Assembly (NCBI GenBank): GCA_019359015.1
Contig: JAHHID010000059.1
Span: 1-50,075 of the forward strand
Direction of reading: 5' to 3'
Source: Spirirestis rafaelensis WJT71-NPBG6
Lineage (GTDB): Bacteria > Cyanobacteriota > Cyanobacteriia > Cyanobacteriales > Nostocaceae
Length of the DNA stretch: 50,075 nt
This document shows, one piece after another, positions 39,095-47,534 of this stretch. The notes under the pieces were generated by a model. The model was not told the DNA's origin. It did not search any database and saw only the letters and a list, made by a program, of their open reading frames with translations. The position numbers and the translations under genes were made by a program. The first letter of the stretch is position 1; every line of letters begins with the position of its first letter.

Positions 39095-41080
39095 TTACCG
39101 CCTTCTCTTTGTTGCGGAAGCAGTTACTTTGGGTGGTGGAGTTACCCATTGGCAATTAAAAGTCTTATCAAGCAAATTCTTGAGGCTAATTACTTTTACG
39201 TTACCGCCATGATATTCACCATCACGACTTTGGATATTTATAATTTGGTAGCCTAATCCATTAAGTTCTTCAGTGAACGAAATTTCTCCAAAGTAGTTGT
39301 ATGAGTCACTAATCTGTTTACCATCTTCTCCAGTGGGTATATTCCAACATACAATCTGGTCAGTCAATATCAGTGGATGATTAAATTCATCACTAGGTGA
39401 GAAAGTATACTTGTACTCAAGTGCTTTATGAACGTTGTCTACTAAACGGTTCTCTCCGATATCGACAGCAACGCTATCAATTCCCATGCTAGAGAAGGTT
39501 CTTGGACGCAGCCAAAGATGAGCATATTGTGAGTCAGCAGGGACAAGGTGAGCAAACATAGTGTATAAGGTTCCTACCGAATACTCTTCTCCAATCCCAG
39601 GTTCCACAAGCAACTTTCCATATAGTTGTTCTATATCCTCCACCATAAACCGGGGTCTGTCTTGAATTCCTTGCTTTAATGCATTTAGCTTCTTGGTGTA
39701 GGCTTCTAGTTTCACATCTTGAATTTCCTTATTAAGCCTACCAACAAGTTCGCCAAAAACTTTAATTTTACTTTTTGCTTGATCAAAAAATTTTCTTATA
39801 TATTCGATAAAAGAATCATTATTAAGAATTCTTATTGCAGTTTCAGTCAAAGAATTTCTGTTTGTCACTACATCGAAATTACCATTGATGATAAAAATGT
39901 AGTGAGACTGTCCATTTGACGTACCAAGTAATGCGTAATCTGCTAGCTTGCTATGTTCAAATATTTCATTATATCGGCAAATTTTTACGCCCTCTGAGCA
40001 GATAAATACGCCTCTTTGCTCCGTCAATCTAATTCCAGACTTTTTCTTACCTTTTCTATCCAGTTCTTCATATTTTTCATGCGCCCGACGATTACCATCA
40101 ATTGCTAACGCCAAACAGTAAGTAATGCCTTCAAATTGAAAAGTTGCTGCACCTCTTGCAAAAAATCTACCAGTACTAAGACTTGATACTTCAGCAGGAC
40201 TACTTATGTGTATATCGCTAGGTTTTTCTAAGTACGGATAACCTGCCTCAATTTTTTTCAAACCATCAACTTTTTTAACATCTCTTGTCCAAAGATATAA
40301 TTCACACTGGTCGTTGTATCCTAGAGACTGTTTAAAAGTTTCAGCTTTACCAGCAGAAAAATCAGTTTTATCAGGGCGGAGAATCCTCATGTCTCCATGC
40401 CTTGTGTTAAAACGTATGTAATGCTTTAGGTACGACCATTTGGTTATACCATCCTCTTCCGAGTCGTAAAAGTCTGAAAATTTTTCTACCTCTAAACCTT
40501 GAACAATAATCATTGCACCATTAGAAAAGCCGTTTTGGAAAAACTCTTCTCTCAAATGCTCAAGGATATTTGCAGTTTGTTTATTAGCTCTAGAAAATAA
40601 GTTTTTTACGGTTTGCCAAGGACTATTATCTAACTGTGATTCGATATTGTATTGTGGATTCAAATTATCCTTATTGTATTGTGGATTCAAATTATCCTTA
40701 GGGTTATCTATCGATATTGACCGCCAGTTTTGCTCATTCTTACAGCGTGTAATCAAAGTAAATTTTTTAGAAGCGAAGCACAGTTTTGAGCCTTGGCATT
40801 TGTAACCGATAAATTCACCAGGAATTTTAGTAGATTTGCCTATGGAAAAAAAAGCTTGGTAGGGGGTTATCCCATTGATAACTTGTGTTTCGCTTAGACC
40901 AGTACCATTGTCAAAAAATATAAAGCCTTGATATTGTAATAGGGGATAAATCTCAATTCTTGATGCTTGAGCATCATAAGAGTTAGATATTAACTCACGG
41001 ATTACTTCACAAGGGTCTTTGCGATTAACTGAAAGCTCAGATAATACATGTGTATAAGATATATCTGGATATAGCGCCAT
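39095..41080 (-). CDS. large stand-alone GHKL (HSP90/MORC-like) ATPase of unknown function
   Basis: This 661-residue protein opens with a GHKL ATP-binding fold: EVIRELISNSYDAQASRIEI (N-box Glu29, Asn33, Asp36), FFDNGTGL (Asp57), SIGKSTK and GEFIGYKCQGSKLCFA (lid). The rest (about residues 110-661) is not a known kinase, MutL or HSP90 transducer. It has a Lys-rich segment (LTEQRGVFICSEGVKI) and ends KVTASATKRRR. Related proteins annotated as ATP-binding proteins or paraMORC are often found in defence neighbourhoods. Codon and base composition are AT-rich compared with the neighbours, suggesting acquisition. It is transcribed alone and convergent with coaT. Confidence 0.8.
   Translation of the reverse strand: MALYPDISYTHVLSELSVNRKDPCEVIRELISNSYDAQASRIEIYPLLQYQGFIFFDNGTGLSETQVINGITPYQAFFSIGKSTKIPGEFIGYKCQGSKLCFASKKFTLITRCKNEQNWRSISIDNPKDNLNPQYNKDNLNPQYNIESQLDNSPWQTVKNLFSRANKQTANILEHLREEFFQNGFSNGAMIIVQGLEVEKFSDFYDSEEDGITKWSYLKHYIRFNTRHGDMRILRPDKTDFSAGKAETFKQSLGYNDQCELYLWTRDVKKVDGLKKIEAGYPYLEKPSDIHISSPAEVSSLSTGRFFARGAATFQFEGITYCLALAIDGNRRAHEKYEELDRKGKKKSGIRLTEQRGVFICSEGVKICRYNEIFEHSKLADYALLGTSNGQSHYIFIINGNFDVVTNRNSLTETAIRILNNDSFIEYIRKFFDQAKSKIKVFGELVGRLNKEIQDVKLEAYTKKLNALKQGIQDRPRFMVEDIEQLYGKLLVEPGIGEEYSVGTLYTMFAHLVPADSQYAHLWLRPRTFSSMGIDSVAVDIGENRLVDNVHKALEYKYTFSPSDEFNHPLILTDQIVCWNIPTGEDGKQISDSYNYFGEISFTEELNGLGYQIINIQSRDGEYHGGNVKVISLKNLLDKTFNCQWVTPPPKVTASATKRRR
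40647..40700 (-). repeat. 27-bp tandem duplication in the GHKL gene
   Basis: Two identical 27-bp units (40647-40673, 40674-40700) encode two copies of KDNLNPQYN in frame, adding nine residues right after the ATP-binding domain. It is a recent slippage event. Confidence 0.95.
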
Positions 41081-41273
41081 GCCAACTAACTGATAATGAT
41101 TTATATAAGATGCTAGCTGGAATCATAACATAAACATAATACATCTCCTTAAGTGATTATACTTATAAAGCATGCTAGCAACCAAACCCAAAAAAGTATT
41201 TTCTCGCATCGTCTTTTTAAGGATGAGCAATATCTTTTTTTAGTTGGCGGCTGAAACAAAATATAAAGTAAAA

Positions 41274-41301
41274 TCCCCTCATGAGACTGGCTTAGAGGGG
41301 A
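41274..41301 (-). terminator. probable terminator of serC
   Basis: TCCCCTC (41274-41280) pairs with GAGGGGA (41295-41301) around a 14-nt loop, followed on the minus strand by TTTTAC. It lies 43 bases beyond the serC stop. Confidence 0.55.
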
Positions 41302-41343
41302 AAATAATTAAGTAAATTATTGCTATTTATTAGAGGTTGGTGT

Positions 41344-42519
41344 TTACGCTGGTTTCTCAAGTTCGGCTTTGACGGTAGCGTATCCCCAATCCAACCAGGG
41401 AAGCAAAGCTTCAATGTCGGCGGTTTCGACTGTCGCACCACCCCAAATCCGCAATCCTGGAGGTGCGGAGCGATAGGAAGCGATATCAAAGGCTACTTCT
41501 TGCTGTTCTAAAAGTTTTGCTAGTTTCTTCGCGCATTTTGCCTGTTCTTCTGGAGTTAAGGCAGTAAACCAGGAATCGACTATTTTCAGGCAAATTGAGG
41601 TACAAGAGCGATTTTCTGGGTTTTCTGCTAAAAAAGCTGCCCAAGAACTTTGCTCAACCCATTTAGCGATCGCTTGCAAATTTGCTTCACTGCGCTTTAT
41701 TAAACCGGGAAGTCCACCAATACTCTCTGCCCATTTCAATCCATCCAAGGCATCTTCTACACACAACATCGATGGTGTGTTGATGGTATCACCTTTGAAA
41801 ATACCTTCAATCAGTTTACCTTTTTGGGCTAGGCGAAATAACTTTGGTATCGCGCGATCGGGCTGATAATTTTCTAAACGTTCGACTGCACGGGGAGAAA
41901 GGACAATTACTCCATGTTGAGCTTCTCCTCCCAATACTTTTTGCCAGGAGTAGGTTACTACGTCCAATTTTTCCCAAGGTACTTCCATTGCGAAAACAGC
42001 AGAAGTCGCATCACAAATTGTCAATCCTGGGCGATCGCTTTTTATCCAATCACCATTTGCCACCCTGACACCAGAGGTGGTACCATTCCACAAAAACACG
42101 ATGTCTTTTTGAAAGTCAACTTCGTTTAAGTCTGGTAAACTACCATAATCTGCTTTCAAAAGACGAGTTTCTGGCAATTTCAACTCATCTAAAACGTCTT
42201 TAACCCATTCTTGCCCGAAGCTTTCCCATGCTAAAATATCTACGGGTAGTTTTCCCAATAGCGACCACAACGCCATTTCCACAGCGCCTGTATCAGAAGC
42301 GGGAACTATACCCAAGCGATAATCTGCGGGAACACCGAGGATTTTTTTAGAACGCTCAATCACTTCTGCTAATTTGGCTTTACCAGCTTCAGAGCGATGT
42401 GAGCGACCTACACAGGCTTTTTCAAGTTGGGAAACAGACCAACCCGGTCGTTTCGCGCAAGGTCCAGAAGAAAAATGAGGAACGTTTGGCTTTACTGTAG
42501 GTGGAGTGAGCTCTGGCAT
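41344..42519 (-). CDS. serC: phosphoserine aminotransferase
   Basis: This 391-residue class V aminotransferase starts at [20 protein letters not shown], then CAKRPGW. An upstream in-frame ATG at 42546 adds nine weak residues. It shows the PLP lysine region [20 protein letters not shown] and the [16 protein letters not shown] loop. It converts 3-phosphohydroxypyruvate and glutamate to phosphoserine in serine biosynthesis. The length and GPCAKRPGW start match the SerC type found in cyanobacteria and alphaproteobacteria rather than the shorter E. coli form. It is monocistronic, with a hairpin at 41274. Confidence 0.93.
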   Translation of the reverse strand: MPELTPPTVKPNVPHFSSGPCAKRPGWSVSQLEKACVGRSHRSEAGKAKLAEVIERSKKILGVPADYRLGIVPASDTGAVEMALWSLLGKLPVDILAWESFGQEWVKDVLDELKLPETRLLKADYGSLPDLNEVDFQKDIVFLWNGTTSGVRVANGDWIKSDRPGLTICDATSAVFAMEVPWEKLDVVTYSWQKVLGGEAQHGVIVLSPRAVERLENYQPDRAIPKLFRLAQKGKLIEGIFKGDTINTPSMLCVEDALDGLKWAESIGGLPGLIKRSEANLQAIAKWVEQSSWAAFLAENPENRSCTSICLKIVDSWFTALTPEEQAKCAKKLAKLLEQQEVAFDIASYRSAPPGLRIWGGATVETADIEALLPWLDWGYATVKAELEKPA

Positions 42520-42686
42520 AAAGCTATTTTTGCAGACTTGTGGCATGAGAAAGTACTGATGTATATAGTACTAGGTTTCTCCTCTCAGATTGAAATTTGA
42601 TAAAAATAAGACAAAATAAAAATAGAAATTTGTCTTTTTCTCAATAGCGATCGCACCACAAGAAAGCTCAAGAGGCTGGCAGCTCT

Positions 42687-42761
42687 TCAAGTTTGATAAA
42701 GTTTCTCAATGGCTTCTTGTAAATCGGTGAGTAACAAAATTTCGCGATCGCCTAACAACAA
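42687..42761 (-). pseudogene. 24-codon fragment after the DUF4255 gene
   Basis: On the minus strand AAGGAG-TAGCA-TTG gives a ribosome site and TTG start just after the DUF4255 stop. The frame reads LLLGDREILLLTDLQEAIEK, then LYQT-stop. It looks like the start (or a scrap) of the next gene of a former operon. The family is unknown. Confidence 0.35.
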
Positions 42762-42763
42762 TG

Positions 42764-43309
42764 CTACTCCTTAAGACTGCTTTCAATTAGTACTACTGAA
42801 ACTTCATAAGCTGCGGAAATGCGATACTGAGTTTGAAAAGTTGTCCACAACTTAGAAACATCTTCCAGCGACATAGATTGAAGCGTAATCCGAACTCGTT
42901 CGACTTGATTGTGTAAATCGCTTTCACCTAAGCTAGTCTTGATATCAGCTGGGTTTAGCACTGCGTAGTCATTTAAAATATGCATCGCCTTGCCCAACAG
43001 ACGATGAGCCAAGATATCATCATTATCTTTGCCGTAAAAAGTAATTATATAGTAAAGATTGAGAGCTAGCGGCGGTTGACCGGTTTGCCCAGGTTTGACG
43101 CGATTGGGCAGATCCATAGTCCGCCAAGAGGCATTCGGTAAAATATGATAGAGAAAGACATTAATTTGATTTCCATTATCACTGTTTTCCCGCGCCTTGT
43201 CTGGTGGCTGCGTTGTTACAATACCGCTACCCAATTCCTGGGCAACACCTTGAGAAATGAGATTGCGTAAGGTTGTCGTAACAGCTGCGATCGCCAGAGA
43301 GTTACTCAT
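42764..43309 (-). CDS. DUF4255 (Pvc16-type) protein of a contractile injection system
   Basis: This 181-residue protein has the DUF4255 pattern: IAAVTTTLRNLISQGVAQEL, QINVFLYHILPNASWRTMDL, PPLALNLYYIITFYG and LAHRLLGKAMHIL. The C-terminus matches the usual end (YRISAAYEVSVVLIES). These proteins cap the tail sheath of extracellular or thylakoid-type contractile injection systems. No sheath, tube, baseplate or AAA+ gene is in the window, so it is an orphan. The ATG overlaps the stop of a broken upstream frame (TCATGA) and is preceded by AAGGAGG, so it was clearly part of an operon. Confidence 0.9.
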   Translation of the reverse strand: MSNSLAIAAVTTTLRNLISQGVAQELGSGIVTTQPPDKARENSDNGNQINVFLYHILPNASWRTMDLPNRVKPGQTGQPPLALNLYYIITFYGKDNDDILAHRLLGKAMHILNDYAVLNPADIKTSLGESDLHNQVERVRITLQSMSLEDVSKLWTTFQTQYRISAAYEVSVVLIESSLKE

Positions 43310-43503
43310 GACTTGCCTCCTTGGCGTCTTTTCAAGTAATCTTCTAAAAAAACGATGGATCGCGCTTCCGTTGAAAAGAGTACGTGGCGTTAAAGATGAA
43401 GTAGAATCATCAAACAGCGAACTTCGACGCGACCAATAGTTACTTGAATTGTAGGGGTAGATGCAGGCGATCGCAACGAAGTTTCTTGTTCATCTATCCG
43501 TTC
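43306..43503 (-). pseudogene. remnant of the gene upstream of DUF4255 in injection-system operons
   Basis: On the minus strand the frame reads SPASTPTIQVTIGRVEVR, then after an in-frame TAA it resumes as SIVFLEDYLKRRQGGKS, with its TGA overlapping the DUF4255 ATG. From memory, genes preceding DUF4255 in cyanobacterial clusters end in just this way (IQVTIGRIEVR ... LDEYLKRR-GG). The middle is out of register and the 5' part is absent, so it is a pseudogene. Confidence 0.65.
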
Positions 43504-43535
43504 TCATTTCCGAGGCTTCAAATTAGCGTCAATTT

Positions 43536-43680
43536 TGCATTGGGCATTGGGCATTGGGGAGCCAGTGCGTTGCGGAGCCAGTGCCGTGCGGAGGTTCCCT
43601 CCGTTGAGGCATCTGGCGTCGGGTTCCCCGCGTTGAAGCATCTGGCGTCATTGGGCATTCCCCCTTTCCTCACAAGATCC
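43536..43680. repeat. GCATTGG heptamers and GCCAGTGCG-type dispersed repeat
   Basis: (GCATTGG)n at about 43536-43561 runs into GGAGCCAGTGCGTTGCGG and two related blocks with CATCTGGCGTC. A final GCATTCCCCC follows. These are non-coding repeats common between genes in filamentous cyanobacteria. Confidence 0.8.
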
Positions 43681-43800
43681 TCAAATTGTTTGTCTATAAC
43701 ATAACTGTAAGAGGAAAGAGCAGCAGAAGCTCTTTAGGACTGATGCGATCGCCTGCGTCCTCTAATAAATGATAATTTTTGCTAAAAAATGGGTGTCTAT

Positions 43801-44334
43801 ATGTTTATTAACAAAATTTTAGTTGCATTAGATCGCTCTGAGTTAAGCAAGCAAGTTTTTGAACAAGCATTGGCTTTAGCGAAGGTTACACAAGCTAGCT
43901 TAATGCTGCTACATGTTCTTTCTTCTGAAGAACAAGGCAGTCCCTATGTGCCTGTATACTCTGGTTTTGACTACTATTCAGGAGTGCGCGGTCAAACTTT
44001 AGAACTTTACCAAGAGCAATGGGATGTTTTTAAACGCGAAGGTATAGAGATGTTACAATCTTTTCACGCCCAAGCAGACATAGCAGGTGTCACAACTGAA
44101 TTTACTCAAAATTCTGGCAGTCCTGGTCGCTGCATTTGTGATGTAAGTTATAGTTGGGGTGCTGACTTAATTATTATGGGGCGTCGGGGTCACTCTGGTT
44201 TAAAAGAACTATTTTTGGGCAGCGTCAGTAACTATGTCATTCACCACGCGCCTTGTTCAGTTCATATTGTATATCTTCCAGCCGTTGCGAAAAAAACTCA
44301 AGTTGCACAACAAACAGAAAGCATCTCAACTTGA
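43801..44334 (+). CDS. universal stress protein (UspA family)
   Basis: This 177-residue protein (ATG 43801; a second ATG at 43789 would add MGVY) begins INKILVALDRSELSKQVFEQ. It has the ATP-binding signature MGRRGHSGLKELFLGSVSNY, then VIHHAPCSVHIV, a complete UspA fold. An insertion around residues 45-70 (YVPVYSGFDYYSGVRG) is typical of cyanobacterial forms. The ligand is probably ATP. The signal and partners are unknown. A strong terminator follows at 44338. Confidence 0.92.
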   Translation: MFINKILVALDRSELSKQVFEQALALAKVTQASLMLLHVLSSEEQGSPYVPVYSGFDYYSGVRGQTLELYQEQWDVFKREGIEMLQSFHAQADIAGVTTEFTQNSGSPGRCICDVSYSWGADLIIMGRRGHSGLKELFLGSVSNYVIHHAPCSVHIVYLPAVAKKTQVAQQTESIST

Positions 44335-44337
44335 CAA

Positions 44338-44369
44338 AAAAGGTGTAGCTTTGCCTACACCTTTTCTTG
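44338..44369 (+). terminator. intrinsic terminator of the stress protein gene
   Basis: AAAAGGTGTAG (44338-44348) and CTACACCTTTT (44355-44365) form an 11-bp perfect stem with a 6-nt loop and a T-rich tail (CTTTTCTT). Confidence 0.88.
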
Positions 44370-44545
44370 ACGGACTTCACATCGCATGTCGAAAGACTGT
44401 ACCTTTGTTTGCGACACCAAAAATAAGAAAACTGCTAAAGCTACAAGTGCGATCGCCTCAACATGAATAAAGATAAAGCAAAAAACCTTCCTTCAATGGT
44501 TTGAGCTACCGATTAGTCACAGGACATAAAACACAGAGAATTTAC

Positions 44546-45277
44546 TTAAAGTCTCAGGCTGTAACAAAGTGCATCCAATTGGCTTTGAGATTTCCAGAAG
44601 CTGAGAACTTGTTCTGCCACAAGCTGAAAATGAAAGAAGTGAAAAAAGTGCCGTCCTTCTGGACATAACCACAGGCGATCGCTTGGATTTAACCAGGGTC
44701 GCCATCCTTGTAGGGCATCGGGTTCAACAATAATATCATCTAAGCTACCACAAACCATTAAAGGTACTGGCACTTTGTTGGGAGTCATACTCAGCCGTTG
44801 AAACAGCGAGTGAGGTGAAAGTGAGCAATTTAAGTCTCGTTCTAAGATTCTCGTTAAACGCTTAACGGTGCGTTGATTCTGATAGCCAAACAAATTGTCA
44901 ACCATTGCACTAAGAGTCTTTTGGCGACATAAGAACGGCAGATGATTATAATAGTGAGCCTGCCAGTCAACCGCTGCATCAACTCCTACAGCTAATAAAG
45001 TTAAAGACTTGACTTTTTCTGGATATCGACGCGCATAAATTAGCCCTAACAATCCTCCGGTACTGTGACCCATCAGATGCACAGGTTGATTACACGATTT
45101 GAGATATTTATGCAGCAGATCAACTGCCAATAAGATTGAACTACCTTCATCCTGACTTTGGGAATACTCCCACTCTTGCACTGTCAGTTCACGCGACAAA
45201 TAAGAAAGCAACGGCTTGCTAAAGTATTGCAAACTAGGACTTGTATTCAACCAAATAACATCAGGCTGTTTAGTCAT
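44546..45277 (-). CDS. alpha/beta hydrolase
   Basis: This 243-residue protein (ATG 45277, preceded by AAGGA six bases away) has the hydrolase nucleophile elbow LMGHSTGGLLGLIYA (catalytic Ser), an acidic turn CGSLDDIIVEPDAL and a C-terminal His (CPEGRHFFHF), so the triad is complete. The N-terminus lacks a signal peptide. The substrate is unknown (esterase, lipase or thioesterase). A palindrome at 45425 lies about 150 bases upstream of the start. Confidence 0.85.
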   Translation of the reverse strand: MTKQPDVIWLNTSPSLQYFSKPLLSYLSRELTVQEWEYSQSQDEGSSILLAVDLLHKYLKSCNQPVHLMGHSTGGLLGLIYARRYPEKVKSLTLLAVGVDAAVDWQAHYYNHLPFLCRQKTLSAMVDNLFGYQNQRTVKRLTRILERDLNCSLSPHSLFQRLSMTPNKVPVPLMVCGSLDDIIVEPDALQGWRPWLNPSDRLWLCPEGRHFFHFFHFQLVAEQVLSFWKSQSQLDALCYSLRL

Positions 45278-45424
45278 TAAATTTCCTTGCAAATAAATAA
45301 TCAATTAAGCAACTAGTAGAACCGCAAATTTTTTCGCTACTAATCGCTAATTAGCACTTTTCGGTTCAGCTTCTTGACAATTATCTTCAACTAACCTGAA
45401 AAATAGCTTACACTAAATCTTGAT

Positions 45425-45447
45425 TTAATGAAAATATTTTTCATTAA
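45425..45447. promoter_or_regulatory. AT-rich 10-bp palindrome
   Basis: TTAATGAAAA-TAT-TTTTCATTAA is perfect over 10 bp each side. It resembles AT-rich metalloregulator sites in general terms but no consensus is matched exactly. It lies upstream of the hydrolase (minus strand). Its function is not proven. Confidence 0.4.
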
Positions 45448-45749
45448 CTATGATGAAGATGCAAATCAGCGGTTTTGTGTATAATGCAACATTCAGCGTT
45501 CGTCAACCCTCCTCAAGGAGATTTGTTTCTAATTCTTTGGGTAGATATAATTGGAAAGTGGCATTATCCTACCATATAAATTGATAATTGTGAGCTCTTA
45601 CGGGCGCCTTTTCCCCTCCCGGAACAAATTAAAGAAGCACATTTTTCTTCACTTTCTGAAAGCCTTGCTGTGTAAGGGTTATAAAATGTGCATCTTAAGA
45701 GAAATCCAAAATCGACAGCCCAAAGGTGAAAAACATCAGATAAACCTAA

Positions 45750-45776
45750 CCCCCCTTCCCTGGTAGGGAAGGGGGG
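45750..45776. repeat. 12-bp GC-rich hairpin (CCCCCCTTCCC type)
   Basis: CCCCCCTTCCCT (45750-45761) and AGGGAAGGGGGG (45765-45776) pair perfectly around GGT. It is a dispersed repeat of cyanobacterial intergenic regions and may also act as a terminator. Confidence 0.75.
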
Positions 45777-45817
45777 CTAATTATTTTCGGTGCCTTCTGT
45801 TCTGTTTTGTTCTCTTC

Positions 45818-46051
45818 TCAATCACGGAGACGCTTTTCTTCTCTGTCATCTTTGAGAAAGTTATTAAAGCGATCGCTACTCAAAGCAGGCAGTAATTTTT
45901 GTTGATTAGCAATCAACCACTCTTGTAGCGCTTTCAAATCTGCCAATTCTATAGCGATCGCGCTACGCTTTGTACATCCTAAGCTACAACCATAATTGAC
46001 TTTCACTCTTAATAATCGTATCGCTTGATTACTCCTTTCCGGCTGGAACAA
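45818..46051 (-). CDS. possible small protein, 77 residues or fewer
   Basis: The frame has only a TTG start at 46051, which lies inside the inverted-repeat element 46028-46137; a GTG at 46006 is an alternative. It reads IAIELADLKALQEWLIANQQ and ends FNNFLKDDREEKRLRD, a plausible helical protein of about 60 residues. I do not recognise a family, and it may be a remnant. Confidence 0.3.
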   Translation of the reverse strand: MFQPERSNQAIRLLRVKVNYGCSLGCTKRSAIAIELADLKALQEWLIANQQKLLPALSSDRFNNFLKDDREEKRLRD

Positions 46052-46137
46052 TACGGAAATATTTTTTTATCTCACGCAGAGACGCAGAGGCACAGAGAAA
46101 GAAAAGATAGGTAATTTTAGAGCGGGAAAGGAGTAAT
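46028..46137. repeat. 110-bp element bounded by 13-bp inverted repeats
   Basis: ATTACTCCTTTCC (46028-46040) and GGAAAGGAGTAAT (46125-46137) are perfect inverted repeats. The interior carries the dispersed motif CGCAGAGACGCAGAGG, also seen in part at 39034-39055. It may be a small non-autonomous element. No coding capacity. Confidence 0.6.
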
Positions 46138-46208
46138 ATCTCAGGAATTATTTGTTATTTCCTTATTTATTGATACTTATTATCAAGCATTTTTTCGGTT
46201 TATTGGTA

Positions 46209-47192
46209 TTAGCTGTATGGCACCGTTAGGGGATGCAGTATTGTTAAATGAAAGCTATGTCTAGTTTCCGGTTTCAAATACCGCTTTTGTAAAGGTTGCC
46301 ACTGCTGCCACAATTTATAACGATTTTCTGCTAATAAATTCGCAAAAGTGGGAAGTTTAGTTTCAATTTCTGACTCGAAGACATCCGTCAGCCACTCGCC
46401 TAAGACTACACTATCTTGAATTGAACCTAAAATGTCTTGGATGTTTTTAACTTCTGCCACATAAACTGAGTAAGATTCGCCGTACAACTCAGTAAATAAC
46501 TCCATCTGATAGCGCACGCGCTTGGCTTGTTTACGCAAAGTATGCAGCATTTCGCCGTTAGTTGCCAATTCTTTCTCTATTTTGTCAGCATCTAACCCTT
46601 TGAGAATGACAAACTCTGCTTTTTCGGCTTGCGTTCCCACTAACCAACCGGGATCTAACAATAAACTACTCACTTCCGGCAAAAGTAAATCCGGTAGCAA
46701 GAATTGCATAGGCAAAGATGCTAGAGGTAGATAAGTTGGCTTTTCCAACCACTCGTTCATCCGATCTTTTAGAGACTTATAATGCTCATCTTTAAATGTT
46801 GCTTGCACCCCTTCTAACGCGTCTTCGCGTTGTTTAGCTAAAGCATCGAAAGCTGTTTGCAGAGATTTTTGTTCTTTACGCGGTAAATGTGGACGGTAAG
46901 TGTTTTCTAAAGATTCTTTGAGCACATCCAAATCGCGTAACGTGCCAAGAGTACGAGCAATTTTGCCAATATTTTTATCGCTTGCTGGCTTAGGTAAATC
47001 TAAAGCTAGCCCAAATCTGCTGACTGCTGTGCGTAGACGACGCATCCCTACTCGCATTTGATGCAGAGCTTCTGGATCTTCATCTTTCTTAACTGTTTTT
47101 TCCCACTTTAAAGTTTTTTTAAAGTGTTTTTTCATCGCTTCGTGAGCATAATCTCCTAGCGTTTTTAGTTTAGCGTGTGCAACTAATTCCAT
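46209..47192 (-). CDS. CHAD domain protein
   Basis: This 327-residue, helical, charge-rich protein has the conserved CHAD motifs EALHQMRVGMRRLRTAVSRF, GTLRDLDVL and LHTLRKQAKRVRYQMELF, with the His/Arg/Lys residues that bind polyphosphate. CHAD proteins associate with polyphosphate granules. No CYTH (triphosphate tunnel) domain is fused. It is divergent from the DUF3616 gene, with a 342-bp AT-rich gap. Confidence 0.9.
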   Translation of the reverse strand: MELVAHAKLKTLGDYAHEAMKKHFKKTLKWEKTVKKDEDPEALHQMRVGMRRLRTAVSRFGLALDLPKPASDKNIGKIARTLGTLRDLDVLKESLENTYRPHLPRKEQKSLQTAFDALAKQREDALEGVQATFKDEHYKSLKDRMNEWLEKPTYLPLASLPMQFLLPDLLLPEVSSLLLDPGWLVGTQAEKAEFVILKGLDADKIEKELATNGEMLHTLRKQAKRVRYQMELFTELYGESYSVYVAEVKNIQDILGSIQDSVVLGEWLTDVFESEIETKLPTFANLLAENRYKLWQQWQPLQKRYLKPETRHSFHLTILHPLTVPYS

Positions 47193-47534
47193 AATCTTAT
47201 TGGTCAGAGCTTGATAGCAATAAATGCTTAATTGAGTTATTGCATCATAACACTCTTGACAAAATTTTATCTAATTCTTGATATATATTTCTTTCTTTTC
47301 TCTACTATTGATTATTCATACTTTTGATGGTTGTTTATATTGTAAAATAATCTCAATCTTATCAAATTTATAATTATAAAATATTATGATATTTAAAGTC
47401 ACATATAAACTTAATAAATCTTAGATTTGGCTTTAAAAGCCGGATGAGGATTATAGTTTTTGTGATTATTTTCTCCAAAAGAGTATGATAAAGCACATAA
47501 TAACAATATATTGCACGATGGTAGTTTAAGTAAA
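47193..47534. other. divergent promoter region CHAD / DUF3616
   Basis: Very AT-rich (runs such as ATTTATAATTATAAAATATT). It must hold the promoters of both neighbours. No palindrome or gene is evident. Confidence 0.4.

Larger units (their letters stand above)
45278..45817. other. intergenic region with palindrome and GC-rich hairpin
   Basis: It holds the promoter region of the hydrolase, a palindrome (45425-45447) and a GC-rich hairpin (45750-45776). A plus-strand frame at 45551-45766 has no family features and I do not call it a gene. Confidence 0.4.

Noticed and set aside
45551-45766. 71-codon plus-strand frame
   Set aside because: Its end is made by the GC-rich hairpin repeat and it has no family features.
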